A DNA stretch of 64,000 nucleotides from Nostoc sp. KVJ3 (GCF_026127265.1 NZ_WWFG01000001.1:3771501-3835500), one strand, 5' to 3'; shown: positions 17,446-26,770, counted from the stretch's first letter. A program made the numbers and translations. The notes: generated by a model from the letters alone, not told the origin.

Positions 17446-18084
17446 ATGGGTGGCAAATTAATTGTATTTGAAGGGGTAGAAGGCTCTGGCAAAACCAGCC
17501 AAATGCAGCTTTGTGGTCAATGGTTGGAAAGTTTAGGTGTTTCTGTGGTGGTAACTCGTGAACCGGGGGGAACAGAGTTAGGCTTACATCTTCGCCGCTT
17601 GCTACTAGAGAAGGCAGAGGATAAACCAGTTGCTGAAGTGACAGAACTTTTATTGTATGCTGCTGACCGATCGCAACACGTAGAACAAGAACTTAAACCA
17701 AATCTGTCCGTAGGGAAATATATTTTATGCGATCGCTATATTGACTCTACCATTGCCTACCAAGGATATGGTCGCGGTATTAACATGAGTTTAATCAATC
17801 AGCTAAACTATATTGCTACCGGTGGCTTAGAGAGTGACTTAACTATTTGGCTAGATGTCGATGTTGAAGTCGGACTAGCTCGCAAACGGGGAGATGGAGT
17901 AGGATTAGACCGCATTGAACAAGAAACAATCGCTTTTCATCGGCGCGTTCAACAAGGATATGCAGAGTTAGCAGCATCCAATCCTTCACGAATTATGCGG
18001 GTAGATGGCAGTTTGAGTAAAGAAGCTGTACAACAGGTAATTCAAGAAATTTTGCGCGTACACCTGAAGGGGTTGCTGTTGTAA
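17446..18084 (+). CDS. tmk: Thymidylate kinase
   Basis: Phosphorylates dTMP to dTDP with ATP, an essential cytosolic step of dTTP synthesis. The 212-aa protein is of normal length. It has the P-loop FEGVEGSGKT (8-17), the dTMP-binding TREPGGTELG and the DRYIDSTIAYQGYGRG segment (about 97-112). A LID region with VGLARKRGDG and RIEQE follows. Start is the ATG at 17446. It is transcribed away from the permease-kinase gene and followed at 18184 by a hairpin with T-tracts on both strands that can end this gene and the convergent DUF3386 gene. Confidence 0.96.
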   Translation: MGGKLIVFEGVEGSGKTSQMQLCGQWLESLGVSVVVTREPGGTELGLHLRRLLLEKAEDKPVAEVTELLLYAADRSQHVEQELKPNLSVGKYILCDRYIDSTIAYQGYGRGINMSLINQLNYIATGGLESDLTIWLDVDVEVGLARKRGDGVGLDRIEQETIAFHRRVQQGYAELAASNPSRIMRVDGSLSKEAVQQVIQEILRVHLKGLLL

Positions 18085-18183
18085 TCAAAGCAATTTCAAA
18101 AATTAACTCACCTTCACTATTAAATTCTCCAAAAATCATATTCTTCCACAAGCTCCCCTTTCATTTTCCGAACTCAAAATGTC

Positions 18184-18217
18184 AAAAAAAGCGTAGGCAC
18201 AAGCCTACGCTTTTTTT
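18184..18217. terminator. Bidirectional intrinsic terminator
   Basis: Perfect 8-bp GC-rich stem GCGTAGGC / GCCTACGC with ACAA loop, preceded by seven A and followed by seven T. It serves both tmk (plus) and the DUF3386 gene (minus). Confidence 0.88.
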
Positions 18218-18233
18218 AATTACCAAATACAGC

Positions 18234-18890
18234 TTAAGCAGCAACAGGTTCCAACAATTTGATGTCAGAGAAGATAAATTCCTGAATAGATACTTGTCCT
18301 GCTATCTCGGTGCTAATCTCCCGACGATTGAGGATAAAATAATCGCCAACTTTTTCATACTCATCGATAAATTCGCTTCTACCGCCCTTTTGTTCCCCAG
18401 TTTTGGGGTCATGGTACACAGAGTCATAGCGGTGGGACAGGTAGCCTTCTCCGGTGTCGTGACTGGTAAAGGTGTCAATTGTCACAAAAGTACCGTGAAT
18501 GAGACGGTGAACATGGCACACTTCATTATTGCGAACTTTATATTTATCGCCCTCAGCCTTACCACCCATTAAAAGCTCAACAGCACCAGTTTCGTCAGTT
18601 TTGCCATAGCTAAAGGTGTTGGCGCTGTGGGTGTCTTCAAAGCTGCGGCGGACGCGGTGAATTGCTATTTCCCAGGCTTGACCATGAATTGCTTGCTTGG
18701 CTGACTCGTCATCTACACCCAATACTTCGGCTTTGAGATTGGGGTTGATGCGAACTTGACCTGTAAACACTTTATCATCTTGTTTAAAGGTAATATTTGC
18801 GGTGTAACCGGGAAAATTCTTATCCCAAGTATAGCGGTTCTCATAAGCAGCCCGGAAAAGTTCCTGAGCAGAGAGTTGTGTAACTGTCAT
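18234..18890 (-). CDS. DUF3386 family protein
   Basis: 218-aa protein matching my recollection of the cyanobacterial DUF3386 family, whose function is unknown. It starts MTVTQLSAQELFRAAYENRYTWDKNFPGY and contains FKQDDKVFTGQVRINPNLKAEVLG and YLSHRYDSVYHDP. No signal peptide or membrane span, so probably cytosolic. The pattern of beta-strand-like segments suggests a lipocalin- or LolA-like barrel (inference). The ATG at 18890 has a strong TAGGAGAAG ribosome site. It is convergent with tmk and shares its terminator; it is divergent from the LuxR-type regulator. Confidence 0.75.
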   Translation of the reverse strand: MTVTQLSAQELFRAAYENRYTWDKNFPGYTANITFKQDDKVFTGQVRINPNLKAEVLGVDDESAKQAIHGQAWEIAIHRVRRSFEDTHSANTFSYGKTDETGAVELLMGGKAEGDKYKVRNNEVCHVHRLIHGTFVTIDTFTSHDTGEGYLSHRYDSVYHDPKTGEQKGGRSEFIDEYEKVGDYFILNRREISTEIAGQVSIQEFIFSDIKLLEPVAA

Positions 18891-18991
18891 GTGCTTCTCC
18901 TAGTCGCTAGTGTAAATTAGCGTTTTAGTTTTATTGGTATTAGCATAGAAGTAATTGTTGAGGCTTGGATAGTCCCCAACTGGGTACACTT

Positions 18992-19669
18992 ATGCTTATG
19001 GTTAATTCTCTCCACGCCGTATTTCATGCGATCGCTAGTGTCCGAAATGAGCAAGAATTAAGACTAGCTCTTACGGAAAAAATTAGTGAGCATTTTGGCG
19101 TGCAAAATTGGGGTATTTATCTCCTAGATGAGCAGCCAACGGCCCAAATCGATGTTCAGAGTATTCCGGCAGTATGCTTAGAGAGCAATCCAGTCGGGCG
19201 CTATGTGGTTGAACGTCACGCCCCCGCCCATGAGCAGTTATTATTATCACCAACAGACTGGAAGCATTTTTGTTCGCGTTCCGACCACGAACATGTAATG
19301 ACTGGGCCAATTGTTTGCGATGGCCGTCTTGTCGGAACGCTTAACTTGGCTCGTGATAAGGGAAATCCTGCTTTTAATGGCAATGATTTAGCTGATTTGA
19401 GTGCCCTATGCATTCATTTGTCAGCAAAAATGGCGACTCTGCGGACAAAACCAAAAATATCCAATTCCCTTTTAGCAAGTCCTCTAACAGCGCGTGAGTT
19501 AGAAATTGCTGAGTTAGTGGCGCAGGGATTAACAAACGCGGAAATCGGTGAAAAGCTTTGGATTACGCAGAATTCCGTCAAACAAGCTTTGAAAAGGATG
19601 TTTCGCAAGTTGAAGGTTTCGGCGCGTGCAGAAATGGTGGCAAAACTCCAAGATATACAAGTTTCCTAA
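18992..19669 (+). CDS. LuxR-type regulator with GAF domain
   Basis: Transcription regulator of about 225 aa. A GAF-type sensory domain spans roughly residues 8-155 (LRLALTEKISEHFGVQNWGIYLLDE; GPIVCDGRLVGTLNLARD). A LuxR helix-turn-helix follows at the C-terminus (LTARELEIAELVAQGLTNAE, then NSVKQALKRMFRKL). No phosphoacceptor domain, so it probably responds to a small molecule or redox cue bound by GAF. The frame opens at a TTG (18965), but the ATG at 18992 or 18998 fits the family start (MVNSLHAVFHAIA) better. It is divergent from the DUF3386 gene, a possible target. Confidence 0.85.
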   Translation: MLMVNSLHAVFHAIASVRNEQELRLALTEKISEHFGVQNWGIYLLDEQPTAQIDVQSIPAVCLESNPVGRYVVERHAPAHEQLLLSPTDWKHFCSRSDHEHVMTGPIVCDGRLVGTLNLARDKGNPAFNGNDLADLSALCIHLSAKMATLRTKPKISNSLLASPLTARELEIAELVAQGLTNAEIGEKLWITQNSVKQALKRMFRKLKVSARAEMVAKLQDIQVS

Positions 19670-19858
19670 ACTACCCTCACCCCAACGGCTGAGGTAGGCT
19701 CTATGCCTTTTCTAAGAGTGAAAAAGTCATGTAAATATGTCATTGCCAAAAGAGCAAAGCCAATAAGTGCGTATGCAAAAATATTTATGTCATTGCGTTG
19801 GCGGAGCCTTCCCGTAGGGTACGGAATGAAATGTAGCGAACGCGAACAGCGTCTCTAA

Positions 19859-20182
19859 GAGGTTGTTTGAAAAGTAGTTAGGTGTGATTTTAGGCACTCA
19901 TTGATCCCCCCTATCCCCCCTTAAAAAGGGCTACGGTGTACACACAAGTCGAATTACCCCCCTTAATCCCCCCGATGTATTGGGGGGAAACCGGAAAATC
20001 TTGTTCCCTCCCCTTTATAAGGGGAGGGTTAGGGTGGGGTAATCCGAGAACTTGTAGTGATTCGATAACTTGTGTGTACACCGTAGCTTAAAAAGGGGGA
20101 AGAATCAAAGTCCCCCTTTTTAAGGGGGATTTAGGGGGATCTCCAAGGGTTAGGCGTATAAAAAAACTTTTCAAACAACCTC
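19859..20182. mobile_element. MITE, family B, nested in family A and containing family C
   Basis: 324 bp with perfect ends GAGGTTGTTTGAAAAG and complement, and target duplication TAA at 19856-19858 and 20183-20185. The uninterrupted target can be read at 37355-37548, which confirms the insertion. Its centre carries a family C element. Confidence 0.88.
19930..20087. mobile_element. Inner MITE, family C
   Basis: 158 bp, ends GCTACGGTGTACACACAAGT and the matching complement. The host sequence TTAAAAAGG is duplicated on each side (9 bp). Confidence 0.83.
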
Positions 20183-20332
20183 TAAGAGTTGCAATCCCAA
20201 GACCTTGGGATTGCTTCATTCCGCTTTGCTCCATTCGCAATGACAAATGTATATTTAATTTTGCATTACTACTTACTCAAAATCCGATAAGTATTGATGC
20301 ACATCTGTCTTTGTTTAAGACAGCAATTTTAT

Positions 20333-20914
20333 CTAAATTTGTTGTTGTGGTTGCCCAATCTGTGCCGTCAGCTTCTCTTTATCTTGTCTACGTTTCTTGG
20401 CATAAAGTTGAATAGTGACTGCCATGAAAATAATCATGGCAAAAATAGCCCAGGCAGCGATATCTGTAGGTAAATTATTCTTAAATACAGCCAGCAACAC
20501 GATCGCTACTAACATAACTGTAGGTGCTTCATTTAAAGCACGTAATTGCTGACTATTCCAGCCACACTCATCTACTGCTAGCTTCTTCATCAGCCGAGCG
20601 CAGTAATGATGATAGCCAATTAAAATAGCAACAAACAGCAGTTTGATATGCAACCAACCCTCTTTTAGAATATCCGGTTCAGTGCTTAATAAACCGATAG
20701 CCATTGCGATCGTCACGTACATTCCTGGGTTAGTAATGATATGGTAGAGACGCTTTTCCATAATTTGATACTGATTTTTCAGGATCGTTCGCGCTGGTTC
20801 AGGCTCAAGGTTTGCTTCAACGTGATAGATAAAAAGACGTACTAGGTAGAATAAACCGGCAAACCAAACTACAAATCCGACAATGTGAAATGCTTTAAAC
20901 CATGAATAAGCCAT
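20333..20914 (-). CDS. hemJ: Protoporphyrinogen IX oxidase HemJ
   Basis: Membrane enzyme that oxidises protoporphyrinogen IX to protoporphyrin IX, feeding heme and chlorophyll; HemJ is the usual form in cyanobacteria. The 193-aa protein has four hydrophobic helices and the family motifs FKAFHIVGFVVWFAGLFYLVRLF (helix 1 with conserved His), NPGMY and GWLHIKLLFV with a YHHYC following. Start ATG at 20914 has AAAGGAGATG before it. It stands alone on the minus strand. With hemN and bvdR it makes three tetrapyrrole genes in this window, not adjacent to one another. Confidence 0.93.
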   Translation of the reverse strand: MAYSWFKAFHIVGFVVWFAGLFYLVRLFIYHVEANLEPEPARTILKNQYQIMEKRLYHIITNPGMYVTIAMAIGLLSTEPDILKEGWLHIKLLFVAILIGYHHYCARLMKKLAVDECGWNSQQLRALNEAPTVMLVAIVLLAVFKNNLPTDIAAWAIFAMIIFMAVTIQLYAKKRRQDKEKLTAQIGQPQQQI

Positions 20915-21102
20915 AAATACTCATCTCCTTTAGTTGTGGTTGTGAGCCATTTTTAGTGATAATAAAAGGTTCACAAATGCAGCCTGGAATAATATTATAA
21001 GTCTGGCAAAAATCCAGAATTCCTTTGTTTTCCACAGATAAACACTAATAATTTATCTGGCGTTTCATTTTTATAATATCGATTTTTGCCAAAGCTATAT
21101 TG

Positions 21103-21954
21103 TCAATGAGCATCTTTACGACGTACAAAGGGTAAAAGGTCTTCCAAAATCGCCTCGTGGTAGTGTTCTTGAGGATAATGTCCAACGTTATTAAGTTTTA
21201 TTAATTCTGTATTTGGTGCAGAATCTGTAAAATTTTGGGCAATGTCTACAGATAACCAAGGGTCAATCATCCCCCATTGGATTAGAATTGGCTGTTGCCA
21301 TTCTTTAAAACCAGATTCGATTTCTGTCATTGCTGAATCAAGCTGTAAATTGCGAATGCTTGATAAAAGGCTCCGCCCAGATGCTGAAGTTTTCAAAAAT
21401 GGTTTTCGATAAATATCCAAATCCTTATCTTCTATCCGATAACGACTACCACCTTCTAGCGTCCGGTCAACTAATAAGGGGTCTTGGGTCATTACTTCAC
21501 CTGCCAAAGGTAAACCCATTTGTTTAATTTTCCAGGGTAATTTGGCAGCAGTTGATATTGGTGTATTTAAGATAGCTAAATTGGCAATTTGTTCTGGATG
21601 ACGCAAAGCATATTGTAGTCCTACAGAACCTAAAAAGCCTTGGACAACTAAAGAAAAATGTTCAAGTTCTAGGGCTTTAACAAATCCTTCTAAAGCTGTG
21701 ATAAAAGCATCGGGAGTGTAAGCAAAATCTCGTTTTTCTGGTTTTAAAGAATTGCCGTAACCAATCCAATCTGGTGCGATCGCTCTTGTACCTTGATTGG
21801 CTAAAGCAGGTATAATATTACGCCAACTATAACTTTGGGAAACCAAGCCGTGGAGCAGTAACACAGGCGCTAAGTCAGTTCTGCCGATCGGTAAAGACTC
21901 TCGATAAAACCATTCCAGTGAATCTACATTGATTTTATTTTCTGTTATTGACAC
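21103..21954 (-). CDS. Alpha/beta-hydrolase fold protein lacking the usual nucleophile
   Basis: 283-aa protein with an alpha/beta-hydrolase fold: oxyanion region LLLHGLVSQSYSWRN (about 32-46), acid loop WGMIDPWLS and histidine loop NVGHYPQEHYHE. At the nucleophile elbow, where relatives have GxSxG or GxDxG, it reads VQGFLGS, so the nucleophile position is phenylalanine. The acid and histidine remain. It may be non-catalytic, a binding protein, or use another residue. A heptanucleotide repeat lies directly upstream, and the start is the ATG at 21954. Neighbours on the same strand are a flavin oxidase upstream and hemJ downstream, with no clear operon. Confidence 0.85.
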   Translation of the reverse strand: MSITENKINVDSLEWFYRESLPIGRTDLAPVLLLHGLVSQSYSWRNIIPALANQGTRAIAPDWIGYGNSLKPEKRDFAYTPDAFITALEGFVKALELEHFSLVVQGFLGSVGLQYALRHPEQIANLAILNTPISTAAKLPWKIKQMGLPLAGEVMTQDPLLVDRTLEGGSRYRIEDKDLDIYRKPFLKTSASGRSLLSSIRNLQLDSAMTEIESGFKEWQQPILIQWGMIDPWLSVDIAQNFTDSAPNTELIKLNNVGHYPQEHYHEAILEDLLPFVRRKDAH

Positions 21955-21962
21955 GCTATATT

Positions 21963-22055
21963 CCTATGGAATTGGGCATTGGGCATTGGGAATTGGGAAT
22001 TGGGAATTGGGCATTTATACTGAGCGAAGTCGAAGTATTGGGCATTGGGTAAGAA
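21963..22055. repeat. Heptanucleotide short tandem repeats
   Basis: Runs of the 7-mers TTGGGCA and TTGGGAA, plus a CTGAGCGAAGTCGAAGT dispersed unit in the middle. The same 7-mers recur at 31566-31625. Typical of heterocyst-forming cyanobacteria. Confidence 0.85.
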
Positions 22056-22119
22056 ACTTGTTAAATAATTCTCCCTTGTCTCCCTTGTCTCCCTCATCCC
22101 TCTCATCCCCCTAATTTCC

Positions 22120-23238
22120 CTACTCCCTACTCCCCACTTCCTGAGAAATAATCATCTCACGAATTGCATAAGCTGTGGCGGGTGCGAGTAAAACACCGTT
22201 GCGATAGTGTCCAGTAGCTAGGAGGATGTTACTAAACCCTGGCAACCTACCAATAACTGGGGCAGGTCGTCCTTCAGGGCGGGGACGTAACCCCAACCAA
22301 GTGCGGAGAATTTTTGCTGTGGCTAATTCTGGACAAAATGCGATCGCTTGTTCTCTAACAGATTCCAGCAATTCTTGATTTGGCAGTATCTCATCGCCAT
22401 GACTAGGAAATTCCACGGTTGCACCTACCCAATAATCTCCACCGCCCACAGGAACAATATGGACATCGTTACCCGTTATCGCTGGCTGAAAGTCGGGATT
22501 GCCCAATGGATGTCCTAGACGCATTTGCAATGCTTGCCCTAGCACAGGGCGGATATCAATTATTTGATTTAATTTTGCTGTTAGCGGCGTTGAACCTAGC
22601 CCTGCTGCAACTACAAACCAATCTGCGGCTATTTTTCCTTCTGTAGTCTCAAGTTGAACACAAAACTGGGGAGAAGTATCAAGTTGTGAGGTTTGGACAT
22701 CCAAAACAGTCACGCCAAACTTGAAAGTTACACCGTTTTGCTGGGCAGCCTCAACTAAAGCTAATGTGAGAGCAGTTGGATCGAGTTGACGGTCTTGGGG
22801 AGAATAGACAGCGCCAGTAATTTTTTCACGATTAACTTGAGGACAAATGTTCTGGAGTTTAGCTGTGTCCCAGATTTCTAAATGCCAGCCTTGAGAGTGG
22901 CGAATTTCTACAAGTTTTTCCCATGCTGCTAAATTCTCTTCTTCCAAGCTAAGACTAAGAATTCCTTGGCGATTAAATGGGATTTTGCGACCTGTTAAAG
23001 CTTCTAATTCTGGAATCAAAGTTTCATAGCGTTGGATGCTAGTTTGTCGCATCTGCCAAGCTTTGCCCTTTATTTTTTGGCTGATTGCGCCCATCAAAAC
23101 GCCAAGTGCAGCCCCTGTAGAAGCTTGTGCTGGTGGTTGGCGATCGCAAACCGTAATCTTTAGCCCTTTGACTTGACTAAGTTCATAAGCGATCGCAGCC
23201 CCAATTACACCACAACCGATAATAACTACATGACTCAT
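22120..23238 (-). CDS. FAD-dependent amine/glycine oxidase (ThiO-like)
   Basis: 372-aa DAO-family flavoprotein. It has the dinucleotide-binding N-terminus VVIIGCGVIGAAIAYELS, QASTGAALGVLMG, and a C-terminal GLRPRPEGRPAPVIGRLPG with GHYRNGVLLAPATA. This matches ThiO-type glycine oxidases, which make the imine for the thiazole of thiamine; in Nostoc relatives ThiO is often found near or fused to ThiG, but no thiamine gene is next to it here. The frame extends 16 codons upstream from a TTG into a GGGAAGCA repeat (LPLLPLLP), so the ATG at 23238 is chosen. The oxidised amine is not certain. Confidence 0.8.
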   Translation of the reverse strand: MSHVVIIGCGVIGAAIAYELSQVKGLKITVCDRQPPAQASTGAALGVLMGAISQKIKGKAWQMRQTSIQRYETLIPELEALTGRKIPFNRQGILSLSLEEENLAAWEKLVEIRHSQGWHLEIWDTAKLQNICPQVNREKITGAVYSPQDRQLDPTALTLALVEAAQQNGVTFKFGVTVLDVQTSQLDTSPQFCVQLETTEGKIAADWFVVAAGLGSTPLTAKLNQIIDIRPVLGQALQMRLGHPLGNPDFQPAITGNDVHIVPVGGGDYWVGATVEFPSHGDEILPNQELLESVREQAIAFCPELATAKILRTWLGLRPRPEGRPAPVIGRLPGFSNILLATGHYRNGVLLAPATAYAIREMIISQEVGSRE

Positions 23239-23330
23239 CGCTATTTTAAAGGGAAGCAGGGGAAGCAGGGGAAGATCAGGGAGCAATTTTTACTCTCCCT
23301 CATCCCCCTTTGCCTATCTTAACCTTGGGC

Positions 23331-23798
23331 TTAACTTGCCTCTGGTTCACTGCTAGTCTTGGGAAGCAGATCGAGGAATTTGTCAATGTCTTTGAAAGCA
23401 GCTTGGGATGTACTCAAGGCAATTTGAGGATTGCTTGCACTGGTAGCTTTATCGAGTTTAACCAGATTGTTAAACAAATCTCGCGTTATTTGGCGTGCTT
23501 TGGGTTGGTCTTTGGTGAGAAGGTTAGGAGTGACATAAGTCAAATTCAGCCTTGCTTCTGTTATGGGGCCATGTATAAAGTTACGCACATTGATCCAATC
23601 ACCTTTTTGGATCAGGGTTTTCAACTCTTCTGAGCGATCGCGCACAACCTGAATTTCAGGAACGTATTCCTGAATTCTTTCCAGTTGTGTTGCTGTGTAA
23701 CTTGGAGGTGCTACCGCAACACCAGGGCTGCCACAACTCAGGAGAAATGTGGCCAATAATACTAGAACAAATGAAAAAATCGAGCGTTGACGCGCCAT
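23331..23798 (-). CDS. psbQ: Photosystem II lipoprotein PsbQ (CyanoQ)
   Basis: Lumenal extrinsic subunit that stabilises the oxygen-evolving complex of photosystem II. From the ATG at 23798 it is 155 aa with a lipoprotein signal peptide (LLATFLLSC, lipid-modified C22). A four-helix domain follows, including YTATQLERIQEYVPEIQVVRD, the GDWINVRNFIHGPI motif and LLTKDQPKARQITRDLFNNL. Length and motifs match cyanobacterial PsbQ. The frame extends 15 codons further upstream, but those residues precede the signal peptide and are unlikely to be translated. It is a single gene between the ThiO-like gene and ligA, all on the minus strand. Confidence 0.93.
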   Translation of the reverse strand: MARQRSIFSFVLVLLATFLLSCGSPGVAVAPPSYTATQLERIQEYVPEIQVVRDRSEELKTLIQKGDWINVRNFIHGPITEARLNLTYVTPNLLTKDQPKARQITRDLFNNLVKLDKATSASNPQIALSTSQAAFKDIDKFLDLLPKTSSEPEAS

Positions 23799-24182
23799 AA
23801 TAATGAACTCAATTGCTTTGTGTTTGCCGATTAACAGTGTCATTTTAGATCGTCGCTAGCGCAATTTATCGTTTACTCTAGTCGCATAACCGTCACATCA
23901 AGTTAAAATCACCTTTTCACCAAATTTTAGTAGTTCAGTAGCACCATGAGCGTCTACCTTTTCTTGACAACCCTTAAATGTTGATTTACCGAAAGCGATC
24001 GCAAAAAAAACGGACACAATAACTCGCACTCAGGATTTGCCGTTATACGAAACAGCCGCTTGTAGTGTAATCGCCCAATCTTGTGGAGAGTGTGTTACAA
24101 GTCAAGCGATCGCCCATGTATGAAGCTTGATGAACGTGCGATGTTTGTTCTCAAGAGTGCGATCGCGGATCTTAATTACAAA

Positions 24183-26219
24183 TTATTCCTTAAGCATTTC
24201 CAATAACTGCGCCTCGCTTAACTGCGTGATTCCCAAAGAGAGCGCTTTTTCTAATTTAGAACCGGCATCTTCTCCTACCACCAAATAATCTGTTTTTTTA
24301 CTCACTGAATCAGTCACTTTTCCACCAGCTTTTTGAATCAAAGCCTTTGCCTCATCCCGTTTTAAGGTTGGCAATGTCCCTGTAACGACAAAAGTTTTAC
24401 CTGCAAACTTTTGATTACCATCACCAACTATTTTTGTTTCTTCTGGGGCAGTTAATTGCAATCCTTCTGCTTGCAAGCGTTCTATCAATCTTTGGTTGGC
24501 ATCAATCCGAAACCACTGGTACACAGATTGAGCAATTTCAGCACCAATACCATAAATTCCTTCAATATCTGATTGTTTTGCTGTCGCTAACTGGTCTACG
24601 GTGAAATATTTCTGAGTCAAAAGTTGAGCATTAACACTCCCAACGTGACGGATGCCTAAACCATACAATACCCTTGACCAAGGTTGATTTTTTGATTGAG
24701 CGATCGCATCTACTAATTTCTCTGCTGACTTTTCCCCCATCCTTTCTAATTCACATAATTTGCTTTCTGTCAACTCATATAAATCGGCAACAGAATGCAC
24801 CAAAGCTTTATCAACGAGTTGATGCACGCATTTTTCCCCCAAGCCTTTAATATCCAAGGCATCACGACTTACCCAATGTTCAATGGAACCTTTGAGAATC
24901 GCCGCACAAGAAGCATTGACGCACCGAGTCACCGCCTCACCTGATTCTCGCACCACTGCTTGATTGCACACTGGGCAATGGGTGGGCATTACGAAGGGTT
25001 CAGTGTCAGTAGGACGGAGTTCTTTGAGTACCCTCACCACTTCTGGAATGATTTCTCCAGCTTTGCGGACAATGACAGTATCACCAATGCGAATATCTAA
25101 TTGAGCAATGCGATCGCTGTTATGTAAAGTGGCGCGAGAAACTGTTGTCCCCGCCAGTTGCACAGGACGCATTTCTGCTAACGGTGTTAATGCCCCCGTT
25201 CGTCCGACATTTACAGCAATATTTTCTACACGGGTAGGTGCTTCTTCGGCGGGATACTTCAAAGCGATCGCCCAGCGAGGAAATTTCTGGGTAAACCCTA
25301 GCTGTTCTTGGAGTTTAAAAGAGTTCAGTTTTACTACTACCCCATCAGTCATGTAGGGTAAATTCAGGCGTTCCGTATCCCAATATTCATAATATTTTGC
25401 CACTTCTGCGATCGAGGGACAAAGTTTGTGGTTGGGGTTGACTCGAAAACCCATCTTTTCTAACAACTCCAACGCTTCCCATTGGGTATTAGCAATACTG
25501 GTGTCATCTCTACCAGGAATGTGCAGGGTATAGCCAAAGAAAGCTAACCGCCGTTTTGCGACAATGCGCGAGTCTAGTTGTCTGAGTGTACCTGCTGCGG
25601 CATTCCGGGGATTGGCGAATAATTGCTCGCTCGCTTTTTGCCTTTCCTCATTAATTTGTTTAAATACTTCCAACGGCAAAAACGCCTCGCCGCGTACTTC
25701 CACCCTTTCGAGAATTTCTAATCCTTCAAAATTCAAACGCAAGGGAATTGAGCGAATTGTCCGTACATTTTGGGTGATATCTTCACCCATCACCCCATCA
25801 CCCCTAGTTGTCCCCCTAACTAGAATGCCATCTTGGTAGGTAAGAGCCAAAGCAGAACCATCAATTTTCAGTTCAGTGACATATTCCACTGAATCTATTT
25901 TCGGTACTTGTCGCCGCCAACGCTGATCCCACCCTTGCAACTCATCAATATTAAATGCATTTTCCAGACTATACAGGGGGATATTATGCCGCACCGAGGT
26001 AAACTGAGTTGCTGGTTTTTCACCCACGCGCTGAGTCGGACTATCGGGTGCTGTCAACTCTGGATATTGAATTTCTAGTTGTTGCAATTCTCGATATAAC
26101 TGGTCATAGACTGCATCCTCCATCATTGGAGTATCTAGAACGTAATAAGCATAGCTAGCTTGTTGCAATAACTGGCGCAATTCTTCTATGCGCTTTACTT
26201 CCGGCTTAATCTGTGTCAT
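24183..26219 (-). CDS. ligA: NAD-dependent DNA ligase
   Basis: Seals nicks in duplex DNA during replication and repair using NAD. The 678-aa protein is full length. An Ia domain (YYVLDTPMMEDAVYDQLYREL) is followed by the adenylation site with AMP-acceptor K118 in TELKIDGSA. The OB fold, a zinc finger (C-x2-C ... C-x4-C around CPVCNQ and CVNASC), helix-hairpin-helix repeats (LGIRHVG, IYGIGAEIA) and a C-terminal BRCT domain (KFAGKTFVVTGTL to the end) complete the usual order. Start is the ATG at 26219. Nothing is unusual in it. Confidence 0.97.
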   Translation of the reverse strand: MTQIKPEVKRIEELRQLLQQASYAYYVLDTPMMEDAVYDQLYRELQQLEIQYPELTAPDSPTQRVGEKPATQFTSVRHNIPLYSLENAFNIDELQGWDQRWRRQVPKIDSVEYVTELKIDGSALALTYQDGILVRGTTRGDGVMGEDITQNVRTIRSIPLRLNFEGLEILERVEVRGEAFLPLEVFKQINEERQKASEQLFANPRNAAAGTLRQLDSRIVAKRRLAFFGYTLHIPGRDDTSIANTQWEALELLEKMGFRVNPNHKLCPSIAEVAKYYEYWDTERLNLPYMTDGVVVKLNSFKLQEQLGFTQKFPRWAIALKYPAEEAPTRVENIAVNVGRTGALTPLAEMRPVQLAGTTVSRATLHNSDRIAQLDIRIGDTVIVRKAGEIIPEVVRVLKELRPTDTEPFVMPTHCPVCNQAVVRESGEAVTRCVNASCAAILKGSIEHWVSRDALDIKGLGEKCVHQLVDKALVHSVADLYELTESKLCELERMGEKSAEKLVDAIAQSKNQPWSRVLYGLGIRHVGSVNAQLLTQKYFTVDQLATAKQSDIEGIYGIGAEIAQSVYQWFRIDANQRLIERLQAEGLQLTAPEETKIVGDGNQKFAGKTFVVTGTLPTLKRDEAKALIQKAGGKVTDSVSKKTDYLVVGEDAGSKLEKALSLGITQLSEAQLLEMLKE

Positions 26220-26299
26220 TAGAATGATTACAAAATATCTAGCTAATAGAATTTAAAGATAAGAAGCCTTTTGTTTGGATAGCCGCGACTAACCCGTGA

Positions 26300-26770
26300 T
26301 TAATCTTTATTATTGTATTCTACCCAAATTGGATGTCTTGGTAAGCGATCGCCACAACAAGGGCAAGGAAGTATCGGATATCTTTCAGCAGCTTTCATTA
26401 GAGTAAACCGATCCTGATTTATCCCATCTCCACAATATAGACCCGTATCCATAGGATTAGCTGTTTTTCCTCGCCAATTGCAAAAACCACAGCTTAAAGT
26501 TTCTAACTGGACTCTTTGAAAGTTTGATTCTATTTCTAGAAAAATATATGGCATCCATCTTTTGAAATTTGATATCTTTCCAAGCCCTAAGTGAATTTCA
26601 GGATATTTTTGAGTTAACTCAAGCGCTGGCCAAAGCAAATCTAAAACAGCTAGTGGCATATCATCAATAAAGGGGTTGAATCGCAAAGTTTCCCATTCTT
26701 CTTGGCTGGGAAATAATATCTTTTGACCGTCAATATAAATGTGTTTTATACTGGGCTTATTTGAGTTCAT
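26300..26770 (-). CDS. Hypothetical protein with cysteine pairs (possible zinc ribbon)
   Basis: 156 aa, not recognised. It starts MNSNKPSIKHIYIDGQKILFPSQEEWETLRF. Cysteines occur as CGFC near residue 94, a single C near 113 and CPCC near 136-139, which could bind one zinc as a ribbon. The segment between has RGKTANPMDTGLYCGDG. No signal peptide or membrane span. It lies 80 nt downstream of the ligA start on the same strand but has its own presumable promoter region. Coding is supported by length and cyanobacterial codon use; function unknown. Confidence 0.6.
   Translation of the reverse strand: MNSNKPSIKHIYIDGQKILFPSQEEWETLRFNPFIDDMPLAVLDLLWPALELTQKYPEIHLGLGKISNFKRWMPYIFLEIESNFQRVQLETLSCGFCNWRGKTANPMDTGLYCGDGINQDRFTLMKAAERYPILPCPCCGDRLPRHPIWVEYNNKD

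Larger units (their letters stand above)
19764..20275. mobile_element. Family A element, interrupted by a family B MITE
   Basis: Outer ends read TAAGTGCGTATGCAAAA and TTTTGCATTACTACTTA, with CATTGCG / CGCAATG inner stems. Intact relatives are at 35043-35205 and 37355-37548. The sequence CGTCTCTAAGAGTTGC of the intact copy is split here by the element at 19859-20182. Confidence 0.8.
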
